Source: Ditylenchus dipsaci
Taxonomy: Eukaryota; Nematoda; Chromadorea; Rhabditida; Anguinidae
Direction of reading: 5' to 3'
Assembly (NCBI GenBank): GCA_004194705.1
Contig: SADC01001320.1
Span: 868,001-932,000, forward strand
DNA: 64,000 bases
Each line of letters starts with the position of its first letter. Within the stretch, counting starts at the first letter, position 1. Of the stretch, positions 44,575-54,405 are shown piece after piece. The position numbers and the translations under genes are program-made. The notes below the pieces were generated by a model. It saw nothing but the letters and a program-made list of their open reading frames with translations. It made no database searches and was not told the origin of the DNA.

Positions 44575-45550
44575 CATATTAAGCTCTTCTTTTTTGTTGG
44601 CTTTCTATGTGTACTTCATGTTGATGTGTGCTCCAGGTGGGTTGATACCCTGATTGTGAGGTCGAAATATTATATTTTATTCTTCTTGATCTCGATAAAA
44701 CATGTTATGAACAACAGGGCATACATTTCCAATGGGCTGAGAACCTATTCGACTAATTTTTGAATTTTTTCGCTCGATTCTCTTAGATAGTGCATATCGA
44801 TTGGCACGTAGTTTATTTACTCCTCAGGTATTTGGATCACCTTGTAAGTGAGCTTATGTGATACTTAGAAAAACATGATACTTATAAAAGCATGAGAGTA
44901 ATATTTTAGACGGGTATGAATAAGGCGTTTTTCACTTTGGTTTTCAATACGGTGGTTTCATTGGAAGTTTTTTTTTGTTATTCTTACTTTGGAAATTTTT
45001 TTTGTTATGCAATTACAATTGTCGCAATTTGAAATTGTCGCAATTTGAATTGTCGCAACTTGAAATGTCGCAAGCTGTCGCTGGCCGAAAAAGTGCTAAA
45101 ATTCGCCTTGGTCCCCCTGTTTTTTTTGACGGCGGAATGTGTTCACCGGTTCAATGCACTTCAAAACTTTTGATTTCACCAAAAAATTCACCATTTAACA
45201 CGCGTGGACACTCGACACAGTGTGCTCGATACAACAAATTCCCTCAAAATACCCGCAGCGAAGAACACATATAGTATTGCGGTCACATTTAGAAAATAAA
45301 CAACAGGGAAGACCATGGCATATTTCCGGCACTTTTTTCCGAGGCTCTCAGTTTCTGTGGGAAAAACCCTCGCGGCTAGCTATAGTAAAACGACTATGTT
45401 CTACAGTGTGTCATTATCAGAATTTACGTATCAAATTTTACTGTTCGGGGGGTTCCCTTGTTATAGAATAATTATGACCGTCCTAAACGGTGCAGAAATA
45501 TTGGCCCACCCTGTGCTTTAATTTTTGGCACAAAGGCTTGCACTTCTTGT
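44575..45550. other. Intergenic with a short tandem repeat
   Basis: Five units of about 14 bases, GTCGCAATTTGAAAT-like, lie at 45018-45085. The rest is AT-rich, with no gene that I can support; open frames here lack family resemblance. Confidence 0.5.
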
Positions 45551-45551
45551 C

Positions 45552-45722
45552 ACTAATAAAACAGTCATAGCTCGCTCACAATGAGATGACGATGTGGAAG
45601 TATGATGTCGAAGTAGGATGATGACGAAGTATCCCATTGTGAGCACCCTGACCTCACTACCGGCTTCGACATCCTACTTCGAGATCCGACTTCGACATCG
45701 ACATCTCATTGTGAGCGCCCTA
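45552..45722. repeat. GATGTCGAAGT foldback
   Basis: GCTCACAATGAGATGACGATG at the left faces CATCGACATCTCATTGTGAGC at the right, with a second pair CCCATTGTGAGC in the middle. The arms are built from GATGTCGAAGTAGGATG units. A similar design occurs at 51087-51261. Confidence 0.7.
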
Positions 45723-45974
45723 TCATCATTCTGCTGTATTCTGCTCGACGTTAAAAAATCAGGAAAGCTTTGCGGTGGCAAAAATATAAAAATACTTTGA
45801 AATCTTTAGCAAACTTTCCGCAAAGTCATGCAGTAACCGAAACTCATACATTAGTCAGCCGCAATACAGAATCAACAAGAGCAAACCAACCGCGAAACAT
45901 TTATCAACGAACGAGAACAGGTACGTAAGGGAACGAACAAAGAGTCAAATTAACGAGGATTTTAGTGGAGACTA

Positions 45975-46481
45975 CTAGTCCATCTCTGCAGTCTCGTGAC
46001 CCTGTGCATCACCATCGGCCGTCTTTTCATCGTCCTCATCCGAGTCCAGCACAGTCCAAAGGTTGAGATTGTCACGAAGAAGCTGAAGAATCATGCTGCC
46101 GTCTTGCTTCATTCCATCATCGATCGTGTCCACGCCAGGAAGGGCATCATCAAACGACTGCTTGGCAAGATGGCACGCCTTGTCCGGAGAGTTGTCGATC
46201 TCATAGTAGAAGACGGCGAAATTGAGAGCGAGACCCAGACGAATTGGATGGGCAGGCGACATTTCTTTCTTAGCCAGCTCAAAGGCTTCACCGTATGCAG
46301 CACACGACTTCACCACCACATCTGTAAATAACTCAGTTAGGAACTCACAACTAACTGCGCAAATTACCTTGACGAGCATCACCGGAAGAAATTTCAGCGA
46401 GATAGCGCAGGTAGTCGCCCTTCATCTTCGAGTAGAACACCTTGGAAACAGCGGTAACACACTTGGGAAGGGAACGCCTGA
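45975..46481 (-). pseudogene. 14-3-3 protein, C-terminal half only
   Basis: Phosphoserine-binding adaptor. The last two exons are present: about 46481-46368 and 46321-45975, joined in phase (CAA G / AT GTG). They encode [18 protein letters not shown], then [47 protein letters not shown] and [18 protein letters not shown], ending ETAEMD. The groove residues of helices 5-9 are kept. The first 115 or so residues, with the dimer interface and the Lys/Arg of helix 3, are absent. The coding sequence stops at a TGTATCCAATCG repeat, beyond which lies a different gene on the other strand. Either a truncated duplicate, or a gene cut by a rearrangement or misassembly. Confidence 0.85.
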
Positions 46482-46605
46482 CGATTGGATACACTGAACT
46501 GATTGGATACAGATTTTTGTATCCAATAGGTGTATCCAACCGTCAATTGTATCCAATCGGTGTATCCAATCGTCAAAACACTAATTTGACGATTGGATAC
46601 AAAGT
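46482..46605. repeat. CGATTGGATACA repeat cluster at a gene junction
   Basis: The motif GATTGGATACA and its inverse TGTATCCAATCG occur about seven times in both orientations within 124 bases. The outermost copies face inward (GACGATTGGATACACTG at the left, TTGACGATTGGATACAAAG at the right). It sits exactly between the broken 14-3-3 and the broken SUMO protease. Confidence 0.8.
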
Positions 46606-46617
46606 GGGTGTGCAAAG

Positions 46618-47153
46618 TAGATCTGTTTTCGGCGGACCTGGTGCTAATCCCTATCCAAGTTCCTGCTCATTGGTGTCTGGCAGTGAGTTATTCAGATTGT
46701 TGCGTTTGTAGAATTATATTTCTATGATCTAGGTTGTACATGTGCAAACCGGAGCGATCAGTTACTGCGACTCACTACATGGCGACGGACGAGATTGCAC
46801 CCAAAAACTAAGGTAATCGAGGATATGTTTTGTTGTTTATTATTGTTGTTAATTTGCAGGGAATACTTCGATTTTGAGGCCAAGCAGAGGAAGGTGGATG
46901 CGGAGCCGCTGACGTGGGCCGATTCAACATCAAATAAGTGAGACTGTTGATTTTGTTACCTGATTGTTAGCACATTTTTGTTAATTTTAGAAGCAAAACA
47001 CCGAAACAGCTGAACGGGAGCGACTGTGGGATCTTTGCCTGCATCATTGCCGAGCACGTTGCCAGGAACGCGCCGATAAACTTCAGCCAGGAGGATATGA
47101 GTAAATTTCGAAGGAAGATGTTGAAAGAAATCAAAGAAAGGAGATTGTCTTAG
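46618..47153 (+). pseudogene. Ulp1/SENP SUMO protease, catalytic end only
   Basis: Cysteine protease domain that matures or removes SUMO/Nedd8-type modifiers. Exons 46618-46682, 46733-46812, 46860-46937 and 46991-47153 join in phase. The catalytic His is in IPIQVPAHWCLA, the Asp in ISYCDSLHGDG, the Gln in PKQLNGSDCGIF and the Cys in GSDCGIFACI. It ends KEIKERRLS. Everything 5' of the strand before the His is missing, including the rest of the protease fold and any regulatory N-terminus. The upstream side is the CGATTGGATACA cluster. Splice sites and all four active-site residues are intact, so the loss is recent, or the 5' exons lie elsewhere in an uncorrected assembly. Confidence 0.85.
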
Positions 47154-47637
47154 TTGTTTGTATTCGAGTTTCGTTATTATTGTTGTTGAAGTTCGGATTT
47201 TGAATAAACAGTGTAAAATTTTAATTCTAACGACTTACCACAAGGGGGTGGCGATGAATGATTAGAAAAAAGCAGAATAGGAAAAATGATTTCAACCATG
47301 GAAATGAGCGATATTCGTTGAAATAATTCACATAATGACTGCTAATTTAAGGCTTTTTGGCTGGTTTTGGGTGTTTGGGTGGTTTTGGGTGGCTTAAGGT
47401 GCTTTTGTATGGTTTGAGATGGTTCGGACACAATCTAAAAATTTTCGAAAAAACGTAAAAAACTGCCTTGGTCCCCCTGTTGTTTTTAAACGTTTCATCG
47501 ACTTTATGCATTTGCATAAAGTCGATGAAACGTCCCTTTACCAAAAAATTAGTTACTTTTTATAAATGCCAAATACTCTTTGCTATAAATGTTTAAATTT
47601 GTTTAACTTAACTGCAACAGAAAGCGCAGATTGGGCG
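47154..47637. other. Intergenic with one hairpin
   Basis: ACGTTTCATCGACTTTATGC and GCATAAAGTCGATGAAACGT (47488-47533) form a perfect 23-bp-class hairpin with a 3-4 base loop. A GGTGGTTTTGGGTGG-like stretch precedes it. No gene recognised. Confidence 0.5.
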
Positions 47638-47742
47638 ACGGTCATTTGGTCCCGGTCATTTGGTCCCGGTCATTTGATCCCTGTCATTTGGTCCCCGGTC
47701 ATTTGGTCCCCTGGTCATTTGGTCCCCGGTCATTTGATCCCC
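47638..47742. repeat. Tandem GGTCATTTGGTCCC repeat
   Basis: About seven units of 14-16 bases, GGTCATTTGGTCCCC with variants GATCCC. Simple minisatellite. Long open frames across it reflect repeat length and are not genes. Confidence 0.92.
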
Positions 47743-48631
47743 AAAGCCGCCAGTTTAAATTTTTTAATGTTTTTCCATGTTGTCTTGAACGAAACCTATG
47801 TCGATCCAATTTTGAGACTTGCACATCGTTAAGCTCTTGTTTGCAAGATGCTCATGTGTTTCTAATAAGTCAAACTTCAAATATCTGGCACATGGTCAAA
47901 TGAATGTGACCGGGAATTTGACCGCTTTAAAAAGCTGCACAATAACCTGGAAAAGTGTTGAAAACCCATGCAAATGTCAGGTTAATCGATCATCCATTAG
48001 AACTGAGGTTAAATTAGATAAAAAATTAAATAATAGGAGTTTTTCACATGGAAAAAAGATTAAATTAAAATTTTTTATTACGAAGAGAGTTGACTGTATT
48101 CACCCAAATGAACCCAGAGGACACCCAAAAGATTTTTTACATCCAGATTGAATTAAGACCATTGAGGATAAATCTGAACCATTTTACTAATAACGGAGGC
48201 ATTGGTAGTGGATCCCGACTATTGAAAGTGGGTTAGGACCACTAAAAGTCAATCTGAACCATTTAGGATAGACTTGACCACTGAGGGTGGATCTGGATCA
48301 TTGAGGATGAATGGGGTATCAGCAAGTGTTATTCAGTATTCCCTTCCCTCCCATATAGTCTTTAATATTTCTTTCTAAATCCAAAATTTTCCAATTTCCG
48401 ATTCCGCAGGTGAATGAGACCTATTCGGGATAATATATGGTAGAAAACAATTCTTTGCTATCGCCAGGATTCGAACCTGTTTGAACATTTTAAATTGGCG
48501 GCTTCTGAAAATTTCTGCAATTTAAAATTAAAATTTTTAAACTTTTTAATTTTTAAACGCATTTTTAAATCTCGACCATATGACTGTTTTACCCTGTTTT
48601 TCAACATGCGACTGGGCAAAAAGTACTTCTA
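47743..48631. other. Intergenic, nothing recognised
   Basis: GATTGAATTAAGACCATTGAG-like and GACCACTGAGGGTGGATC-like irregular repeats occur at 48140-48300. A B-box-like CAGGATTCGAACCTG lies at 48466-48480, but no tRNA fold is visible. No coding gene supported. Confidence 0.4.
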
Positions 48632-48815
48632 AATGCCTTTTTGATCAAGAGTCTTGCTCGGAATCATGTCTAAGGTAAGTGAGTGCGCGCATCTCTAACC
48701 GACCAAGCCCCTGCGCCTTCTTCAGGGGCGCAGGGGCTTGGGGCTTGGAGTTGAGACGTGCACACCCACATACCTTAGACACAGATCACTCGAAAGTGAC
48801 TCTGGATGCATGAAA
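48632..48815. repeat. GC-rich snapback repeat
   Basis: TTGATCAAGAGTCTTGCTCG, then AATCATGTCTAAGGTAAGTG, then a stem CCAAGCCCCTGCGCC / GGCGCAGGGGCTTGG, then the inverted arm CACACCCACATACCTTAGAC and CACTCGAAAGTGACTC. A full copy. Confidence 0.82.
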
Positions 48816-48938
48816 AAGCATGCATACCAGAGTTTTTTATGCGGTAGGCCGAGTATTCAAAACTATGTTCAACATCTTCTTGTTAGTGGACCCTCTGTGA
48901 TTAGGGGCCCATTTATTCCCTTCCTCTCCTTATTCACA

Positions 48939-50100
48939 TTAAAGAGCCATTGCCGTCTCCGAAAACAGTTGTCCCCGCCAATTCAAAAAAATTTCCTAAT
49001 CATTGAATTTCTGGCGCTACTGTAATATACCCCCCCCCCCCCCCCAAAAAATCGACCTACTGTCATATATCCCCCCCCCCCCGAAAACTGACTTTTTTAG
49101 GGATGGTCGAAAACCATTTTTACACAATAATTTCGCCATAAAAGGACCAGAAAAGCAATTTAAATGGGATTGCGGGCTGTATTGGGGGGAAGGGAATAAT
49201 ACAGGGGCCACTTCTCGAGATGGTTGGGATCCTTAGAGTAATAATTCTCTAAGCGTCTAAGGGTGCTTTCAAACCCAGGAACTTGTGGTGCAGGCATAAG
49301 TATAAGTACTTTTCATGGAAGCCGATCAGCGGGGTGGACCTCGCGTGTTTACTCATAGGCTAGCACTTTTTGAGTGCTAGGCTGAATTTTTGGATGATGG
49401 GTCTCTGGCCCGGCCTTGTAGAACGAGGGGAAATGCTCTTCGGCGAAAAAATAAAGATGTTGAACATAGTTTTGAATACGTGGGCCTACCGCATAAATAA
49501 CTCTGGTATGCATGCTTTTTCATGCATCCAGAGTCGCTTCGAGTGATTTGTGTCTAAGGTATGTGGGTATGCGCATCTCAACTCCAAGCCCCTGCGCCCC
49601 CGAAGCCCTGGAGAGGCGCAGAGGGGGGGGGGGTTCTTGGAGTTGATATGCGCGCACTCACTTACCTTAGACATGATTCCGAGAAGTACACTTGATCATA
49701 AAATGCATATAGAGTCTATTTTTGCCACGGCCCGAATTGAAAAACATGGTAAAGCAGCTAAAAAAATGGCCCTGTATTATTCCCTTCCCCTCCCAATACA
49801 GCCCATAATCCCTTTTAAACTGCTTTTCTGGTCTCTTTATGGCAAAATTATTGCATAAAAATGGTTTTTAGACACTCCCAAAAAAGTCGGTTTTTTAGGG
49901 AGGGGGGGGGTTATGACAGTAGCGTCGAATTTCTGTACGGAATTTTTAACTTGGTTTCTAACACAACTATACCTAAAATTAAATTCTAGGCCTTGTTTTG
50001 TTAGAAACCAAGTTAAAAAATCCGTACAGAAGTTCAATGATTAGGCACAAAATTTTGAATTGGCGGGGGACAATTGAAACAGGTGGCAATGGCCCTTTAA
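48939..50100. mobile_element. TTAA-flanked foldback MITE, copy 3 (1.16 kb)
   Basis: The left end TTAAAGAGCCATTGCCGTC faces the right end GGCAATGGCCCTTTAA. The arms share CCGCCAATTC and TTCAATGATTAGG, with C-runs facing G-runs. A second pair of inner arms matches: GACTTTTTTAGGGATGGTCG, CCATAAAAGGACCAGAAAAG and GGGCTGTATTGGGGGGAAGG against their inverse at 49770-49910. A GC-rich snapback occupies the centre. TTAA is at both edges, and the right one is shared with the next element. Confidence 0.8.
49505..49715. repeat. GC-rich snapback inside TTAA element copy 3
   Basis: The left arm GTGTCTAAGGTATGTGGGTA, stem CTCCAAGCCCCTGCGCCCC / GGCGCAGAGGG and right arm GCGCGCACTCACTTACCTTAG, then ACATGATTCCGAG. 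It lies near the centre of the 48939-50100 palindrome. Confidence 0.8.
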
Positions 50101-50473
50101 AGGGGGGGGGGAGAAGCCATTTAGGTTTGAAAAAGTGGCTTCCATGGCGCAGTGCGTAAGTGCTCGCGTTTTTGGCCCAAAATGGTATTTTTTAATGTTG
50201 CAGGTTCAATCCCACGTAGTGGCACACTATTTTTTTTTGGCTTTTTTGGGCAGTTTAGAGGTAATTTGGGTCGCTGATACCGATTCTGGCGTCAAAAAAG
50301 TCTAATTACCTCTAAACTGCCCAAAACAGCCAAAAAAATAGTGTGCCCCTACGTGGGTTTGAACCTGCAACACCAAAAAAAACACCATTTTGGGCCAAAA
50401 AACGCGAGCACTTACGCACTGCGCCATGGAAGCCACTTTTTCAAACCTAAATGGCTTCCCCGCATCCCTTTAA
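50097..50473. mobile_element. TTAA-flanked foldback with tRNA-like arms
   Basis: The ends TTAAAGGGG and CATCCCTTTAA are flanked by TTAA. The arms of about 165 bp are inverted copies. Each arm carries a tRNA-like pattern: ATGGCGCAGTGCGTAAGTGC resembles a Pol III A box, and GCAGGTTCAATCCCACGT, 50-60 bases on, a B box. The spacer is longer than in a normal tRNA and no good anticodon arm forms. It therefore looks like a tRNA-derived SINE head captured in a palindrome. Confidence 0.72.
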
Positions 50474-51086
50474 GACCGTTTTTTCAATACATTAATACGA
50501 GTCTAATCAAGCAGCTCCTGCCAAAAAAAAACAGATCGTAATAAAAGGTTACTAATTTTTTTATCCTTTTTGTTTTTCACCAAGTTATGACATGCGAGCC
50601 ACTTTTTTTTGTCTGATTGTTGATATTTGTCGTTGAATATGATGGTTATGGTCAATCGAAAAAACTGTTTTTCATTGAAAAAATTGACGTAAATACTGCA
50701 AAACTCTCGATGTAACAAACTTTACACGATTTTTTGTTCGAAAGCTCCCGTTATAACAAACATTTTGTCTGGCAACTCCGTTATAACGAGAGTTAACTGT
50801 GTTGTAAAATTTTGAGACGTAAAAAGTATTCTAGATCTTCAAGAATGATCCAGTGCCGTGAGAATTATCTAGTGCTTCCACCGACAAGTTTCCCCGTAAG
50901 TTAAATTGCAAATAATTTTTTTCTGCATACAAATAATTAATTTATTGAAAAGATTCTTTTTGAAAGACCTTGGTTTATCATTTTACCCACCCTTAGACCG
51001 GTATTTCGAGAATCGGCAGATCGTAGTTTATTGAACAAAGCTTCAAGTCTAAATTTGACCAATATAAAATAAGGACTTTGAAGGCT
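50474..51086. other. Intergenic with a decayed CAGT-type MITE
   Basis: AAACTCTCGATGTAACAAAC (50700) and GTTATAACGAGAGTTAACTG (50781-50800) face each other, with CCGTTATAACAAAC inside. This looks like a decayed member of the CAGTTAA class. Otherwise nothing recognised. Confidence 0.45.
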
Positions 51087-51261
51087 TGGCTACAGTGGAT
51101 GTCGAAGTCAGATGTAGGAAATCAGTAGTCCGATTTAAAATTTACATATTTTCTGTCCACTGTTAGAAAGATATTTTTTCGTGGAAAGAACCCTTAGAAT
51201 AGATAAAAACGCTTTACAGAATGAAACAATGACGAAGATTTCGACATCCATTGTGGCCACC
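51087..51261. repeat. GATGTCGAAGTC foldback
   Basis: TTGGCTACAGTGGATGTCGAA at the left faces TTCGACATCCATTGTGGCCA at the right, with TTTCTGTCCACTGTTAGAAA in the middle. Similar in design to 45552-45722. Confidence 0.65.
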
Positions 51262-51519
51262 CAATGAAACTAGTCCTAGTATGTAGCTATCATGACTTCG
51301 CGAACCCCCATAAGAAATCTCCGGAAGGGAAATTATTTCTTCCCGCCTCAATTCACCTCCAGCCCGATGTTCACAGGCCTACCCTGCCTGTAAGGCTTCG
51401 CTTAAATTTAAAAAAAATTAAAATGCATGCATCAAACAGCCAAAAATAATTAAAATTCAAAAAGCACAAACTCAAAAAAGGAAAAGCACCTGTCCCGAAA
51501 AATCTATCGTGTTTTGCAG

Positions 51520-52240
51520 ACAACGCCAAAATGTTGGAAAACTATTCTTGTCTCCAACTGTACACAACCAGGTAAATTTTTGTATAAAAAAATATTCAAC
51601 GGTGTTAACGCTTAAAATATCTTCGCAGGAACATGCGCTCGGGAATTTTCATTGACTGGCTGTGGGAGTGACACTTCCGAGATAGCTAATCGGAAAAATT
51701 TGTATCCCATCTTGTTTAGAGGCCTAAACTACCAGATTGAGCACCATCTATTCCCAACCATGCCAAGGAATAACCTGAAGGCAGTTATGTCTATGATCAA
51801 AGAGTTTGTGCCGAAAACAACTTGCCTTACATGGTTGAGGGCTTTACTTATTGTTGAATTGATTTTAATTTTTTCAAATATTTTGCAGGTGGACGACCAC
51901 TTTACTGGTTGGAAGCATGAAATAGGTGAGAAATAAAGGCTATTACAAGTTTTCTTCTAAAAATGTGATATTAGAGTAGTGGCGATCGGCTTAAGTGTTG
52001 AGCTGAGTCCAAATATATTCCTTGATATAGAAAAGGTGTAATTTCTACGTCCTACAAGTTATGGTAGCCAACTATTTTTGACTTTATTGCCTTGGGATAC
52101 TATAAAAAAATAATTCTAATAGGACTAGTTCAACTTAGCCCTAAACTCATCGCTTTATCTCATAATACCTATAAATTATTTACAGAAAATTCCAAAAAGT
52201 GACCAGGGTGGCGTCCAAACTGCTAGAGAAGTCTACATAA
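51520..52240 (+). pseudogene. Front-end fatty-acid desaturase, 3' end only
   Basis: C-terminal part of a membrane-bound delta-5/delta-6-type acyl desaturase (FAT-3/FAT-4-like), which makes polyunsaturated fatty acids at the ER. Exons: 51520-51571, 51629-51667, 51720-51833, 51889-51925 and about 52186-52240. They encode LQLYTTRNM, GIFIDWLW, then GLNYQIEHHLFPTMPRNNL with the third His box QIEHH (Gln form, typical of front-end desaturases). ENNLPYM and VDDHFTGWKHEI follow, then KVTRVASKLLEKST. The cytochrome-b5 domain, the first two His boxes and the transmembrane helices are absent upstream. One base seems missing at GAGTTTGTGCC (51802-51812), shifting KEF out of frame with AENNLPYM. Perhaps a 5'-truncated duplicate. 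Confidence 0.85.
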
Positions 52241-52821
52241 TCAGAAAACTACTAGCAAAATCTGTTAATACTCTGTGTTATGGATCAAACAAGAAGAGAG
52301 CGTTATTATTTGTATGAGCGAGCCTTATTAGACGACCTTTTTCCCGCGATTATATGGGCCTTGAACATAAAACAAAATAAAACTAACGGAATTGAGCCGA
52401 CCTGACAATTTTTAGGTGCCAGCGCTGCCGATAATTTTTTTTCGATACTGTCAATGAGTTACTTCGAGATTGGAACAAATTTATTGGTCATACTTGCTAT
52501 TACCGCAGATGCTAAGAGTATTTTTATAAAAATAAAACAAAAAAGCCGGCGCCGGCGCCCGTGCAATTATGGAGACCAACACAAAGATTATCCATGCCTT
52601 TCACTGCCTTTTCAGAAAGATTGCAGTCATAAATGATTAAACCACATACCTTTGCCACACAAAAGACAACCCAGCCACACTAGCAACTACCATAATATCC
52701 ACCACACACAATATTTCAAAACGCAGGGATGAGTCAACACATTTTATTGTCGAAAAGGAACATGTGCATACAGTTGATATGATGAAGAAAGGACTCTTGA
52801 AGACAAGACCTAATGACCACT
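52241..52821. other. Intergenic between convergent genes
   Basis: Short spacer holding the 3' ends of the desaturase fragment (+) and polyubiquitin (-). A GCCGGCGCCGGCGCCCG run lies at 52543-52560. No gene supported. Confidence 0.4.
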
Positions 52822-53438
<617 letters not shown>

Positions 53439-53911
53439 TTATTAACACAGTGTTTACTCTTATTTTGCAGAGCAAAATTATCGTAAAATTGTTGAAACAA
53501 GAACACTAAACGGCTGAGCAGATTGCTCACTCTGCACTACGTACACGCAGCACACGATTAGATACAGAAACTATAATCAAGAGATAAACATGGTTATTCC
53601 TTTGAAAAAGAGCTGTTTGCAGGCGCGCTTTCAATAACGATTTTTAAATTTTTTTCGGCAACGACTACCGAATCACTTGCGATACTTATGGCCAATTCAG
53701 ATAGATAGTGACGTGCCTGTCCAGCCACACTGGATGGACAGTTATTCTTGCTGCAATTTTACAGTGCAATTTACGAATTTCATCTTTTTCGGAATCCCGT
53801 ATTGCTTTTATTTGGAATCGCGGGTTTGACGGTGGGCTGCGGGATTTGCTGGAGCAGAATCCCGCAGTACCACAACCTTAATTATCACTCTGTTATTTAG
53901 AATGACAGAGT

Positions 53912-54017
53912 TACCATATTCTCTCTACTCCCCTCTAGTTTTGGCCCTAAGGGGTGGCGTTCTATTAGAGAGTGGCGTTTAAATGAAGAGTGGCGTTCTA
54001 TTAGAGAGAATACGGTA
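53912..54017. mobile_element. TACCGTATT-type MITE between ubiquitin and eIF2-beta
   Basis: TACCATATTCTCTCTACTCC at the left faces TATTAGAGAGAATACGGTA at the right. The inner repeat GAGTGGCGTT occurs three times. Same family as 7975 and 22381. It lies between two divergent genes, about 390 bp upstream of the eIF2-beta start. Confidence 0.7.
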
Positions 54018-54405
54018 TGTGAGAATGTGCCCGTCCTAAACGCGGTGGAAGACTATCGTAAATCCTTTATTAGTCGACTCTTCAACCCCATAAATCTCAA
54101 CCCGAAGAAAGCTTTTTGCATTTTTTGACTTTCACGAGCTCTACCAATTACACTTTTGAATTTTACTTGAGCATTCAAAATTTCAGTATCAGCTTTTAAT
54201 TTTTTAGATTTTCAGGGGTTGAAAAATAGACCGACCAGTCGGCTAATTACCGGTATTTGCTCGAATTTATCAAAAATGTTGATGTTTTTTGTGTTACCCG
54301 TACATAGTCTCAATTTATTGTTTCCACTTTTAATTATCTTTCCCAATTTTCAAGTTTATTCGACTACCTTCTCTCTCAAAGAAGAAGAAAAACTTCAAGA
54401 AAAAC

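Noticed and set aside
46442..46711. Peptides with IGYTDWIQ- or [13 protein letters not shown] repeats
   Set aside because: Translations of the GATTGGATACA repeat cluster.
47566..47903. VIWSPGHLVP-type repeated peptide
   Set aside because: Translation of the 14-16-bp GGTCATTTGGTCCC minisatellite.
48460..48490. tRNA gene from the GATTCGAACCTG motif
   Set aside because: Only a B-box match. No acceptor, D or anticodon arm can be built around it.
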